Origin: a virus
Direction: 5' to 3' (one strand)
Length of the DNA stretch: 39,792 bases
IMG/VR virus record: IMGVR_UViG_3300032240_001492
Span: 1-39,792 of that record
Under the pieces are notes generated by a model that was given only the letters and a program-made list of their open reading frames with translations, ran no database searches and was not told the DNA's origin. The translations under genes were made by a program, and so were the position numbers. Below, piece by piece: positions 22,901 to 31,229 of this stretch (its first letter is position 1; each line of letters opens with the position of its first letter).

Positions 22901-24443
22901 TTTTATTGAAAGCTTCTAAAGATTGTTGTAGTAAATCATTTCCTGCTGAGCTTTTATCTTTAAGATTTTTTAAGTATCTATTTTTTAGATAGGATAGACT
23001 TAAATTAATATTTGAATAGGTAAATTCATCAGATATAATGATATTAGATCTTGTAGAATTTTTTCCTAAGATATATCTATTTCCAGGTATTTTATAATCT
23101 AGTTCATAAAATGCTTTATCATCTAAAGCATAAAAGTTTAAAGCCTCTATTTTTCCTGTTGGTACTTCTGTATTTTTTTTAGATATTTTATATCCAAAGT
23201 TTGATGGAGTATAAATAAGCGTAGTATCATTTATAGAATTTACTCTCTTTAAAAGAATTCTTAACTCCTTTTTTGCACCTTCACTTAAAGGATCAGAATT
23301 AAGAAAAGATATAGTTTGAAATAATTTTAATCCCGATTCTGTAGATGCTAATTTAGCATAGGTTTCTGGTTTAAATTCTCTAGTAACATCAGACGTTTTA
23401 TATATTCTTAAAACTTCAGCAGCTATAGTTTGAAGCAGATCTCCAGGTTTAGAATCTTTTGATATGTATTTATCTAAAGGACTTTGTGGAGGTTCTTGAG
23501 TAGTTACTATATTATTTATAGATAATAAAGTATTATTTAATATTTCTATCTCTTCTTTAAGAATATTAGGAAGTACTCCTGGATTATTTATTTTTATTGA
23601 TTCTCCAAGATATCCTAGACCAGTTATTTTTACTGTGCAATCATAACCTCCATCTTGATTGTAAGAAAAATTAAAGTTAGTTACAATACCAAATAGAGCT
23701 CCGTAGTTACCTTCAGAATCTCTAACATTTTGAGATATTTTTATTAGTATTTGCTCTTTAGTAAGACCTTCTTGAAATGGATCTATACTATTAAGTTCAC
23801 TACTATATACTTTATCAACATTACTAGGATCAAAATATGGAGATTTAAAATAACTTGTATTACCAAACTCTAAAAACATACTATACCCTAATTTGAAATA
23901 TAGAGTATCTATAATGTCTAATTGGTATTTATCCCAACATTTAAATGAAACGGTTGCAACTCTTAATGAACCTAATCTACCTTGAGTCTCAATATGAACT
24001 CCTGTAATACCTGGCATTGGCCTATAACCAAAGTCTTGAATCTCTTTATCTCCTAGCATTCCATAGGCATTATCTTTACCTAGGCCTGATCTTAAACCAT
24101 AAGAATTGTCTTTTAAATACTTTGATGTACCTCCATAAAGAACAAATTTCTTTGCTAATGAAGACGAATTTTGTATAAAATTTTTACCTAATGCAAACCC
24201 TGCACCATCTTCACTTATCTGATTAAAATACTTTTGATCATTTTCATCTCCAACTTCTACTGATGATATTAATCTTATCCAAGAAGTTTTATTTCCTAAA
24301 TAAATAAGATTATCATTAGACCTAGAATTTTGCGTATTTTGATTTGATCTAGTATCTAACTGTTCAATTACCCACTGAGGTAACTTTGTTCCAATAATAT
24401 TAGATAACTTATTATCTATTCCTGGTCCTGTTGATACTCCCAT
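19950..24443 (-). CDS. Very large baseplate hub protein with C-terminal tail lysozyme
   Basis: A 1497-residue virion protein, the largest in the window. The first ~300 residues contain GVHIETQGRLGSLRVATVSFKC and LGYSMFLEFGN, patterns typical of hub proteins that wrap the tail tube tip. A charged coiled-coil stretch (KKKLEEQNQKEKEDLEAQKRAQ) lies near the middle. The last ~140 residues form a phage tail lysozyme domain: GGLLQESQLNP (candidate catalytic Glu1383), then AYGIAQWLGSRK. This domain cuts peptidoglycan during DNA injection. It probably combines roles split between gp27 and gp5 in T4; a separate beta-helix spike is not obvious. It is followed and preceded by genes at 2-base spacing. Confidence 0.85.
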   Translation of the reverse strand: MGVSTGPGIDNKLSNIIGTKLPQWVIEQLDTRSNQNTQNSRSNDNLIYLGNKTSWIRLISSVEVGDENDQKYFNQISEDGAGFALGKNFIQNSSSLAKKFVLYGGTSKYLKDNSYGLRSGLGKDNAYGMLGDKEIQDFGYRPMPGITGVHIETQGRLGSLRVATVSFKCWDKYQLDIIDTLYFKLGYSMFLEFGNTSYFKSPYFDPSNVDKVYSSELNSIDPFQEGLTKEQILIKISQNVRDSEGNYGALFGIVTNFNFSYNQDGGYDCTVKITGLGYLGESIKINNPGVLPNILKEEIEILNNTLLSINNIVTTQEPPQSPLDKYISKDSKPGDLLQTIAAEVLRIYKTSDVTREFKPETYAKLASTESGLKLFQTISFLNSDPLSEGAKKELRILLKRVNSINDTTLIYTPSNFGYKISKKNTEVPTGKIEALNFYALDDKAFYELDYKIPGNRYILGKNSTRSNIIISDEFTYSNINLSLSYLKNRYLKNLKDKSSAGNDLLQQSLEAFNKNQNLVKQFPNRDTTTANLLLDNNTVSLGLDAYYRFGVTYTSPALNSVDSYDPYFFNIAIHTSFKDQNDGNHGVMTREQVFSVLNQVMSKDAIEGGVFFNTTKGRGTDLSFRDLRAPGGGDTDNFLSPQIYPNVNPNYQHYYFSVVYYVPVESVGYNVTITNTDVNQATNLSTTTTDTQRRSVYAKVVLSFNDSSLIQNITPDNQDIILRDPDTDKKKLEEQNQKEKEDLEAQKRAQEEMNTQIAEAIKYQSALEILLRTIELHSLNKAINKTGKDLQIGKAVFQCKLFEDSKFITQIFSTGIFSGIIEELTNKDTIKIPEKYPNLSKMDLLKVQAKYGFVSSLMANLAKPEQLKQVDFKELLTTYVVPYQWDKEIMKGVSTNHPVYISFGTLLMLLNHMCTIYDTSKSKDQTPLVYVDFNPNHNFCLSNNQQLSTNPWITLIPCEASFEDYKKLFDPNILSGDKILAVSGSGDSVDLFNPSTQDVLSHDILKFRDGNSFRGRIMNFLLNIDYLVDLVHSYASKNEDNNVYLKQFIEHILSDISKSTGNFNIFRLSYNDAGNTFQVIDDQVVPTTDDEIMVPPNKVGESNRTELPLLGKNSIARSLDIKSDVSTKLGNMIAISANSSIENKATLSKNGDNFGFLNSHYYDRYILDRLEVSPAVVKPNYETAKISAQQFNQSISDFYSKINPSEANVSHVTSYYIDKMTKVKNDIYPTRASAMIPVSVNFTTDGFSGLQIGQAFTIPEMLLPYVYTTKSVEGAPKDYVNKVGFVVVGLEHSFENNEWITSVRANMIYLKESTVFKGEPELHKNTGPFGINERNEISNFNIALEKSPPIEAKERIKIAKLFFEKKGYNQIQVSAIIGGLLQESQLNPNAENPTSHAYGIAQWLGSRKNQLLNKQDYSKLETQLAFVYEELTGSNKIAGDNLKKSTTIEQAIAAMAGYERFAGISGQSPTYQQVLAAAEVGFRIGYTKNIYNTYNQI
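19971..19978 (-). promoter_or_regulatory. ATATTTAT octamer inside the hub gene end, before 19318-19947
   Basis: Coding-strand AATATTTATAATAC within the last codons of the hub gene, 23 bases before the ATG at 19947. Being in coding sequence, its spacing may be chance, but it equals that of intergenic copies. Confidence 0.35.
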
Positions 24444-24445
24444 AA

Positions 24446-24754
24446 CTATCTTGTTATATTTAGTACTTTATATTCATTTAATACATCTGGTACATTTGAA
24501 GGAATTCTTAATTGCGATCCTGGTTCTGGATACAATGAATCTCCAGTAAGCCCATTTGCTGATGCTATGATCCACCAAAGACTAATGTCTCCATAAAAAT
24601 CATATGCTAATAGATCTAACCTATCTCCAGAAGTAGCTATAAGATAAGTATCATTTTCTGATTGCGGAATATCTGGATAAATGTTATTCAGATAATACAT
24701 GGATCCTGTACCAGATAATTTTGTTTCTTTTATACTTTGGTATCTATTTATCAT
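24446..24754 (-). CDS. LysM-type baseplate wedge protein (T4 gp53-like)
   Basis: A 102-residue protein. The middle is DTYLIATSGDRLDLLAYDFYGDISLWWIIASANGL followed by PEPGSQLRIPS, a LysM-like fold found in T4 gp53 and related wedge proteins that bridge sheath or tube to the wedge. The length is shorter than T4 gp53 (196) and equals the LysM-containing core. It lies between the hub and tube-like genes with 2-base spacers, so the three are co-translated. Confidence 0.82.
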   Translation of the reverse strand: MINRYQSIKETKLSGTGSMYYLNNIYPDIPQSENDTYLIATSGDRLDLLAYDFYGDISLWWIIASANGLTGDSLYPEPGSQLRIPSNVPDVLNEYKVLNITR

Positions 24755-24756
24755 AG

Positions 24757-26520
24757 TTACTTCCTTAAATTATATTTTGTTAATCCTGCTGCTATTTGAG
24801 CTATATCTTGCTCTTGTTGAAATTGTTGTGAAATATCTGCATCACTAATAGCTGTTGCAGATTTTTTAGTTTTAAATCTAAATGGATCTATAGTTTTATC
24901 ACTAGGATTATTTACTATCAATTTAGGAACAGTTCCTTGACTATTTACATTATCATTATTTGATAAATCGCTAATAGTTGTAGGAGCTCTTCTTGGAAGA
25001 ATATCCATGATAGGTTTAAATGTTACAGATATATCAACTACTTGAGGAAGTTGAGCTGAATCTCCATCTAAATTAGTTTCCCATGGACTATTGTTATCTA
25101 CAGTAACATTTACGCTTTCTAAAAATCCAGGAACTCTATAAAGATAATCTCCAATTGTTACTCTAATTAGAGGAGCTCTCATTATACCTTGTTTAGGACT
25201 ATAATCAGGATAAACTTGACTAATTAAGTAGTTTATTTTTTCATATAGAGGAGCTAATTCTTCTTTAGATCCTACTCCAACTCTAAATGAAAATCCTATG
25301 GATCTTTCAAAACCTTGATAGGTGTAAAAGTTTTCACCTCTACCTAAATATTTAAAAGCATTTAATTGTGCTGAATTATTATCGGTTATTCCAGCTGTTA
25401 AAAATGCTCTAAAAAATATAGCTACTGATTTACTAGTAGTATCATTAGACATTGCTTCAAAAACAAATTTAATAATATCTTTTGAATTTTCTTTATCTAT
25501 TTCCCAAGGTGCAATACTATTATCAAATACAAATGGATAAAGTTTATTTAGTTTATCTTTTTTGTTTATAAAGAATTTATAGTCTAAAGTATCTTCTTTT
25601 ACCCAATTCATTTTAGGGTCGTACATTGAAGAATTAGCCAATTTAAAATCCTGTATATTAGTAGTTGCTACTCCGTTTGTAATATTGTTGATGTTTTGTG
25701 CCATCAACTGATCATAGTTCATTGCATTTATTGAACCTATGTTTTTAACTTTGGTTGTATCTACAGCTCTTTTAATTGTAGTTACACCTATACCATAAGT
25801 AGAACCAGGACCTCCTAAATATTGAAATATTAAATTCTTATTTAGAGAGATTCCTAATGTATTAATAAGATTTATGTTTGATGGATCAACAGGTGAATTA
25901 GACATCTTTAACTTCATTAAAGTATAAAGCCTATTTCTTTCAATAGAATTATTTATATTCTGAGAATTAACTACCTCCCAATAGTTCTTTTGGAATGGAT
26001 TAAATGGCATTAGGCCATGTCTAATAGCATGAACACCGGTTCCTTGTACACCAACTTGAGCTAAAGTATTTTTTCCATTATTATAGACTCTAGTATTTTC
26101 AAGTAGTCCAGGAAGAGGAGACCCTTGTCCAAAACCTAATAATGTATTTCCTGTCTCTATTTTAGGATTAGACAATTGAAGGCCTATTTGCTTTTGAATA
26201 AAAGCAGATCCTCTAGGTTTGTCTTCAAAAAACTTTTTAATTCTAGTCTTGTCTACTTGATTAGATAGAGTAAATGTTTGAGATCCGATTTGAAAATCAA
26301 CAGTGCCTCCTCTAATAGGATAGTCTAAATTACCAGTAGATCGTATTCTAAATATTGGAGATGTATTTCCTGCACCGTCTGCTGTGTCAGGATTTGATGT
26401 AATAGCAAATGAAGGAGGTATATTAGTTTGAATATAAGGAAGCCCAGATGATCCACCACCTGGTCTATCCATACTATATTTTAAACTTTTAAGATTAGTT
26501 CTAAGATTTATTAGAGACAT
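24757..26520 (-). CDS. Baseplate protein with tail-tube-like C-terminal domain
   Basis: A 587-residue structural protein. The C-terminal third has FERSIGFSFRVGVGSKEELAPLYEKINYLISQVYPDYSP, then APLIRVTIGDYLYRVPGFLESVNVTVDNNSPWE and LPQVVDISVTFKPI. This order (beta strands, helix, long beta hairpin) is typical of tube-fold proteins such as T4 gp48/gp54 that start tube polymerisation on the hub. The N-terminus is a Pro/Gly/Asn-rich extension of about 130 residues. The position between the wedge protein and tape measure agrees. The exact T4 equivalent is not certain. Confidence 0.65.
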   Translation of the reverse strand: MSLINLRTNLKSLKYSMDRPGGGSSGLPYIQTNIPPSFAITSNPDTADGAGNTSPIFRIRSTGNLDYPIRGGTVDFQIGSQTFTLSNQVDKTRIKKFFEDKPRGSAFIQKQIGLQLSNPKIETGNTLLGFGQGSPLPGLLENTRVYNNGKNTLAQVGVQGTGVHAIRHGLMPFNPFQKNYWEVVNSQNINNSIERNRLYTLMKLKMSNSPVDPSNINLINTLGISLNKNLIFQYLGGPGSTYGIGVTTIKRAVDTTKVKNIGSINAMNYDQLMAQNINNITNGVATTNIQDFKLANSSMYDPKMNWVKEDTLDYKFFINKKDKLNKLYPFVFDNSIAPWEIDKENSKDIIKFVFEAMSNDTTSKSVAIFFRAFLTAGITDNNSAQLNAFKYLGRGENFYTYQGFERSIGFSFRVGVGSKEELAPLYEKINYLISQVYPDYSPKQGIMRAPLIRVTIGDYLYRVPGFLESVNVTVDNNSPWETNLDGDSAQLPQVVDISVTFKPIMDILPRRAPTTISDLSNNDNVNSQGTVPKLIVNNPSDKTIDPFRFKTKKSATAISDADISQQFQQEQDIAQIAAGLTKYNLRK

Positions 26521-26523
26521 TTT

Positions 26524-28842
26524 TTATCCTTTTTTTGCATGATTCATTTTTGTACCATCTATTTCACTAGTCGTAGAACTTCTTGATTCCATATCCTTTC
26601 CAGAATCTCTAAGAGACGTATTAATATTATTGTTTACTATAATGTTTGGACTTCCTGATCCTCCTGATGATGATTGATTGGCCATTCCTGTTGGTTTATT
26701 TGCATTAACAACATTGCCACCTACAGATACTCCTGCAGGAACTAAAGCTCCTAATTTTACATTTCCTATTTCTGTGGCATATCCTCTAAGTCCTTTTCCT
26801 ATTGAATTAGGAATATCAGCCATACCTAGTGTTAGTATTCTAACAACATAATCTACTCCGTCAACTAAAGAAGCAATTGCTTGTATAACTATAGATATAA
26901 AACCTGTTATTTTAGATACTAGAACTTCTATGTTTTTAGGATCTGATATGAAGTTTATTACTTTATCTATAAAGCCTTTGAAACTAGAATTACTTAATAA
27001 GTCAGCAAAAGATTGTTTTATCTTTTCTATAAAGTTAGCTATAGATTCAGTAGCTGTTTGACTCATAACATTTTTAGCTCCTTCTTCACCTAATAAAGTA
27101 ACAAGCTCTTTTTGACCTTCAATAGTCTTAGACATCAAAGCAACTTTTTGTTGATATGCTTTAGTATCATTAACTTGAAGTTTAGAGAACAATTCTTGCT
27201 GTTTTAACATATCAGCAACTTGATCTCTAGTCATACCAGCAGATGAAGCAAGGGCGTCTTGTTGTATTCTATTATACTTCAAAAACTCTCCTGATGTTCC
27301 TAATTGACTTACGAGTTCTTTTCCTGCTGTTACTAAATCATTATTTAAGAAAGCTTCACGAGCTTTAGCTAAATTAATATCTTTTCCTGTTAGTAATTGA
27401 GCTTCAAATTCTTTTGATATAGATGATTCAAAATCTAAGAATGAATCTGCAAGACCGTCTAATTGCTTTAGTTCTAGACCCATAGCTTTAACTGTAGCTA
27501 ATGATCTAGTTAGCTTTTCTGGGTATTTAGCAAATGATAAACCAAGAACTCCTGATAAACTTGACGCTTCTTTAAGTATAGTTTGCCATTTTATAGATAC
27601 TCCAAGAGTTTTACTTAAATACGCAGAAGTGCCTATAGAAGCTTTATATATTCGATCTTGAGATACACCAGAAATTCTTTGAGCTTCTGTTATTTGCTTT
27701 CTTGTTTCTAAATCAATTCCAGCAATTTCTTTTAACTGGATTTGGGTTTGTAAAGCTTCTGTAGATAGTGTATTATTTAAGCCTGTTGCTTCTGAGATTT
27801 CTAATTGTGTCTCCCTAAACTTTTTAGCATTGAATAATACATTTCCTGAATTCTGAGCAATGTTACTATACTGAGCATTTAATTTAGCTGCGTCTTCTCT
27901 AGATATCGCTAAGTTTCTAGCAAACAACTGAACAGCAGACGTTGCGTCTGTTGCATAATCTGCTACGCTTGCTAGCATATCAACAAGGCCTCCAATGAGT
28001 CCTCCTACAATTGGTATTTTTGCTATTAATTCTGTAAATGGAGAAACTAATTTAGCTATAGGACCTCCGCCTCCTGTTAAATTAGCAGTAATTCCTTTAG
28101 CAAATTTTTCAGCTCCTTTAGCAGCTAAACCAAGAGTTCCTCCTAATGCTGCCGCTGCAACTACCATTTTCTTTGTAGCAGTTTCACCGTCTCTAGCCTC
28201 TTCTACTATTTTAGCGTATGTTTCTTTACCTATTCCTAAGTATTTAGAAGTGAATGCTAAAACTTTACCTGTGTTTCCTACAGCTTTTTCAATATCTTTT
28301 TCATTCTTTAAATACTCTTCTGCTGTTTCAACTTGTTTTTGAGAAATATCTAAAGACTTTAATTGAGCTGCATAAGCTGCTTCTTGAGGTCTTATTTCAC
28401 TTTTTATAGTATCTAGATTTCTTTCAGCTAGATTTAATAAATTAGTAGATGCTTTTATTGCCTGTTTATTTCCTGTAGCTCTAGCTCTAGAAACTTCTTC
28501 TTCTAATTTTTTTATATAATTTTGAGACTTTATAAAGTTTTCAGCTCTTTTTTTACCAGCCTCTCCTATTTGATCTTCTAATTCTTTAGCTTTATTAGCT
28601 TGAACTACTTGTTTTGCTTTAGACTTTTCTAATTCTTTTTCTATTCTATTTACATTAATAGTAGAAGCTTTTAAAGAATTTAACGTCCCATTTATTCTTT
28701 CATATGAAGAAACGACTTTATTTAACTCTCTAACAGAATCTCTTATAGAATCTTGAAAGTCACCCTGTCCTTGCCTCACATCTTTTAATGCAGATGTAAG
28801 CTGTTTAGGATCTATATTACCTGCTGGATTATCGTTTGCCAT
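26524..28842 (-). CDS. Tail tape measure protein
   Basis: A 772-residue protein with long N-terminal coiled coils (residues about 10-190, Lys/Glu/Gln-rich). Hydrophobic, alanine/glycine-rich segments follow at about 225-295 (VVAAAALGGTLGLAAKGAEK ... IPIVGGLIGGLVDMLASV) and again near 640-670. The C-terminus is Gly/Ser/Asn-rich. This architecture is typical of tape measures that set tail length and enter the membrane during ejection. If the family's rough relation of 1.5 angstrom per residue holds, the tail tube would be about 115 nm. It has its own ATATTTAT octamer. Confidence 0.85.
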   Translation of the reverse strand: MANDNPAGNIDPKQLTSALKDVRQGQGDFQDSIRDSVRELNKVVSSYERINGTLNSLKASTINVNRIEKELEKSKAKQVVQANKAKELEDQIGEAGKKRAENFIKSQNYIKKLEEEVSRARATGNKQAIKASTNLLNLAERNLDTIKSEIRPQEAAYAAQLKSLDISQKQVETAEEYLKNEKDIEKAVGNTGKVLAFTSKYLGIGKETYAKIVEEARDGETATKKMVVAAAALGGTLGLAAKGAEKFAKGITANLTGGGGPIAKLVSPFTELIAKIPIVGGLIGGLVDMLASVADYATDATSAVQLFARNLAISREDAAKLNAQYSNIAQNSGNVLFNAKKFRETQLEISEATGLNNTLSTEALQTQIQLKEIAGIDLETRKQITEAQRISGVSQDRIYKASIGTSAYLSKTLGVSIKWQTILKEASSLSGVLGLSFAKYPEKLTRSLATVKAMGLELKQLDGLADSFLDFESSISKEFEAQLLTGKDINLAKAREAFLNNDLVTAGKELVSQLGTSGEFLKYNRIQQDALASSAGMTRDQVADMLKQQELFSKLQVNDTKAYQQKVALMSKTIEGQKELVTLLGEEGAKNVMSQTATESIANFIEKIKQSFADLLSNSSFKGFIDKVINFISDPKNIEVLVSKITGFISIVIQAIASLVDGVDYVVRILTLGMADIPNSIGKGLRGYATEIGNVKLGALVPAGVSVGGNVVNANKPTGMANQSSSGGSGSPNIIVNNNINTSLRDSGKDMESRSSTTSEIDGTKMNHAKKG

Positions 28843-28861
28843 TTATTAGTATTACCTACGA

Positions 28862-28869
28862 ATAAATAT
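28862..28869 (-). promoter_or_regulatory. ATATTTAT promoter-like octamer before the tape measure gene
   Basis: Coding-strand AAATATTTATTCG, directly after the stop of the 28870-29127 gene and 19 bases before the ATG at 28842. Confidence 0.5.
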
Positions 28870-29127
28870 TTACTTTTTAGTTTTTACCTTAGAAACAAAA
28901 GTAGGTTCTTCTGATTTCTGCTTAGCAAATTCAGGTATATTAATAGTCTTAGGATCTGTCTTCTCTGTAATTTTTTTCTGATGTTGATTTCTGATCTCTT
29001 CTACTTTTTCAAGATGCTCATTAATCTTTTTAAGATTGAATCTGCGTTTAGCTACATCCATATTCCAGACTTCCGTGTAAGTAAAGCCACCTCCGCCGTG
29101 ATAGGTTAATTCAAAAACCTCGGTCAT
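28870..29127 (-). CDS. Small tail assembly protein (gp51-like; possible frameshift extension of the gene before it)
   Basis: An 85-residue protein starting MTEVFELTYHGGGGFTYTEVWNMDVAKRRF, a pattern I associate with short hub-assembly proteins of T4-like marine phages, then a charged helical tail (IRNQHQKKITEK ... SKVKTKK). It sits between the gp26-like gene and the tape measure, the position used by tail assembly chaperones in many phages. The ATG has no A-rich or Shine-Dalgarno context and follows a stem-loop. The reading frame stays open upstream through that stem-loop, so it may be made partly as a +1 frameshift fusion with the preceding protein. Confidence 0.65.
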   Translation of the reverse strand: MTEVFELTYHGGGGFTYTEVWNMDVAKRRFNLKKINEHLEKVEEIRNQHQKKITEKTDPKTINIPEFAKQKSEEPTFVSKVKTKK

Positions 29128-29131
29128 AAAT

Positions 29132-29164
29132 GCCGACCTATAGTCGGCGCTAGGGAAAAAAGAA
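29132..29164 (-). promoter_or_regulatory. Candidate +1 ribosomal frameshift site: TTT TTT CCC TAG plus stem-loop
   Basis: The gp26-like gene ends TTC TTT TTT CCC TAG (29164-29150). One base after the stop, GCCGAC and GTCGGC (29148-29143 and 29137-29132) form a 6-bp stem with a TATAG loop. A +1 slip at CCC would read AGC GCC GAC TAT AGG and continue open into the 85-residue frame, giving a fusion of about 344 residues. CCC followed by a slow stop codon is a known type of +1 site; use here is inferred. Confidence 0.4.
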
Positions 29165-29905
29165 CTCAGCGGTCATAGGAAGATCAGCTTTGATTTCCGT
29201 GCCATCTTTAAGAGTGAAATTAACTGTTAAATCAATGTCTGGTGTGATTGATTCAATATATTTTCTTAGTTCTATAGAATCTCTTGATAAAAGATATCCT
29301 TGATCAATGAAGTCTCTAATTGTCTTTACTGTATAATCTCCATTAACCGATGTGATTTGATGCTTTAATCTAGTTGAAATTGTACCTGGATCTTGACCAA
29401 TCATTTTTTTTATACCTTTGATCTCTTCGTCTATCTTTTTATCATCTACTAAGGTAAGAAGTTTAAATGTAACAGTATTTTTTGAATAAGGAAGAGTAAA
29501 TGAGAACTCATTTTTATTACTAAACAATGACCAATCTAATTCTTTATACTTAAGAGTTTGAAGATCTGTGTCTATTTTTTCATCTTCTCCTGTATTAGGG
29601 TTCTTATATGTAAATGAATAATCTTTACCATAAGCTAATATCCTGGCAGCGATCAGTAAGCCGTTCCTGTCACCTAAAGTTAGGTCTTCGTAATTGATTG
29701 GTGATTTTATTAGGCTCTTCAACATCTTCTCAATGGCGAGGCCCTGGCGCAACAGGTTGACATTTGTAAGGATGTCTTCCTCTTTTGCTGTCATATACTT
29801 CATTTCAATCTGACCTTCTGATAATGGATTTTCTTTTGCGTATATTAGACCTTTTGAAGGTAGGTCAATCATTTCTGTAGGTACCGTAAACTTTTGTTCT
29901 GCCAT
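29150..29905 (-). CDS. Baseplate hub assembly protein (T4 gp26-like)
   Basis: A 251-residue protein with the N-terminal signature TEMIDLPSKGLIYAKENPLSEGQIEMKYMTAKEEDILTN (residues about 10-48), characteristic of the gp26-type hub assembly family in T4-like marine phages. A helical region (RQGLAIEKMLKSLI) and a domain with GDRNGLLIAARILAYGKDY follow. The protein ends EFFFP at an unusual CCC TAG. It is encoded between the tube gene and the tape measure, where tail chaperones are common. It has its own octamer 18 bases before the ATG, after the tube gene terminator. Confidence 0.72.
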   Translation of the reverse strand: MAEQKFTVPTEMIDLPSKGLIYAKENPLSEGQIEMKYMTAKEEDILTNVNLLRQGLAIEKMLKSLIKSPINYEDLTLGDRNGLLIAARILAYGKDYSFTYKNPNTGEDEKIDTDLQTLKYKELDWSLFSNKNEFSFTLPYSKNTVTFKLLTLVDDKKIDEEIKGIKKMIGQDPGTISTRLKHQITSVNGDYTVKTIRDFIDQGYLLSRDSIELRKYIESITPDIDLTVNFTLKDGTEIKADLPMTAEFFFP

Positions 29906-29923
29906 AAAACTATTCTTTTATAT

Positions 29924-29931
29924 ATAAATAT
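29924..29931 (-). promoter_or_regulatory. ATATTTAT promoter-like octamer before the gp26-like gene
   Basis: Coding-strand GTATATTTATATATAAAAG, octamer 18 bases before the ATG at 29905 and just downstream of the tube gene terminator. Confidence 0.55.
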
Positions 29932-29954
29932 ACTAATATTGAGTTTTATAAAAT

Positions 29955-29982
29955 AAAAAAAGCCCCTAGTAAGGGGCTCTTT
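29955..29982 (-). terminator. Intrinsic terminator after the tail tube gene
   Basis: A 7-bp stem AGCCCCT/AGGGGCT (29961-29978) with a 4-base loop, followed on the coding strand by a T-run. It separates the abundant tube transcript from the gp26-like gene. Confidence 0.93.
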
Positions 29983-30003
29983 TCTAAATGTATTTTTCTT
30001 ATA

Positions 30004-30489
30004 TCAGTAATTTAGTACTGCATAATCCATTCCAATTGAAATTGTAATTTCAGTTGGATCTGATGTTGCCCAGTCATAGTTACCAAAAGTAGCTTCTTTA
30101 ATGAAAGCGCCTTTAATAATCCACTCACTTACAATATCACCTACTGGACCTATAATAGAAAGGTTAAGATCTTTCTTATAGAAGTCAGAATAACCATCAC
30201 GGCCAGTTACTGATTCATGGTGAAGACGCACCCACTCCATTACTGCTTGTTGTCCTGAAGGACTGATTGGATTATAAAGAGACAAACTCATATCTCTCCA
30301 TTCAGCTTTACCTTTGATCTTACGATAAACATTAATGTGATCAAGTTTGATCTCGTTTAAAGTAACACCAGGAGCATCAGCTTTTTTGATCATATATGAA
30401 GGAATACCGTCAATATACATCACAAATCTGTTTGATACTGTAGGTTCAAACGCTGTAAACATTATCTCATTGGGGTCCAATACTGGCAT
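30004..30489 (-). CDS. Tail tube protein (T4 gp19-like)
   Basis: A 161-residue major tube subunit. FEPTVSNRFVMYIDGIPSYMIKKADAP at the N-terminus, the KLDHINVYRKIKGKAEWRDMSLSLYNPI strand pair, QQAVMEWVRLHHESVTGRDGYSDFYKKDLNLSIIGP and the C-terminal NYDWATSDPTEITISIGMDYAVL are hallmarks of the family. The length equals T4 gp19 (163). It forms the inner tube through which DNA passes. Own promoter-like octamer and strong terminator fit high late expression as a single-gene unit. Confidence 0.95.
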   Translation of the reverse strand: MPVLDPNEIMFTAFEPTVSNRFVMYIDGIPSYMIKKADAPGVTLNEIKLDHINVYRKIKGKAEWRDMSLSLYNPISPSGQQAVMEWVRLHHESVTGRDGYSDFYKKDLNLSIIGPVGDIVSEWIIKGAFIKEATFGNYDWATSDPTEITISIGMDYAVLNY

Positions 30490-30514
30490 CTTATATCAAG
30501 TTTTATTTCTACTT

Positions 30515-30522
30515 ATAAATAT
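30515..30522 (-). promoter_or_regulatory. ATATTTAT promoter-like octamer before the tube gene
   Basis: Coding-strand GTATATTTATAAGTAG, octamer 25 bases before the ATG at 30489. Confidence 0.55.
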
Positions 30523-30537
30523 ACGAGAACAAAATTA

Positions 30538-31212
30538 TTATCTACCCCAGGTCCTGGTTGTTTTACTCAACTGAGGTTTTCCTGTTTCTTTTTCTTTTTT
30601 ACTAAGATAAGTACCAACAGTGGTGCCTGCACCTGCTATTAATGCCATTAAAGCTTCTGGGCCATGATTAGCTATAAAATCTTGAACCGCTGTCATTAAA
30701 GGAGATTCTTCAAGCATTCCCTCTTCTACTGTATCCATTCCTTCCATTTCTTGGATTCTGCTTTCAAGTTTAAGTTTAGCAGCTTTTAATTCTTGCAATG
30801 TACGATTTTTCATCTCTGATTCGTTATTTTTTTTATCTAGATTTTGAAATCCTTTTTTAATTTCTGCATTAGCTTTAGCTATAGCCTCTTGATGATTAAG
30901 TCCAGATGCTTCTGCATCTTTTACAAATTTACCAATGCTACTTACTAAGTCTACTATATTTTCTTCACCTTCTTTTTTGATCATGCTTACTGCCATGTCT
31001 TCAGAAGAATCAAATGGAGTACCCATGTATCCGCCACCTTCTTCCATTTTCTTCATACCGTCTTTAGGAACAGTCATTTTCTTTTCTTTAACCACTTTCC
31101 AATCACTAAATGCTTTTCCAGACTTTTTGGCTTCATTAAGAGTAAGCTGTGCTTTTACACTCTCATACAAGTGTGCTGGTACTTTAATTCTTAAAATTGT
31201 ATTATCGTTCAT
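30538..31212 (-). CDS. Probable structural protein between sheath and tube, unknown
   Basis: A 224-residue protein. The start is NDNTILRIKVPAHLYESVKAQLTLNEAK. A Gly/Met-rich linker follows (MKKMEEGGGYMGTPF), then a long charged helical section suitable for a coiled coil (about 130-160, NRTLQELKAAKLKLESRIQEMEGM) and a hydrophobic helix near 185-200 (EALMALIAGAGTTVGTYL), ending basic. It lies 17 bases from the sheath gene and probably shares its transcript. A head-core or tail accessory role is possible; no family is named with confidence. Confidence 0.6.
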   Translation of the reverse strand: MNDNTILRIKVPAHLYESVKAQLTLNEAKKSGKAFSDWKVVKEKKMTVPKDGMKKMEEGGGYMGTPFDSSEDMAVSMIKKEGEENIVDLVSSIGKFVKDAEASGLNHQEAIAKANAEIKKGFQNLDKKNNESEMKNRTLQELKAAKLKLESRIQEMEGMDTVEEGMLEESPLMTAVQDFIANHGPEALMALIAGAGTTVGTYLSKKEKETGKPQLSKTTRTWGR

Positions 31213-31229
31213 CTTAAATTTTATTTATA

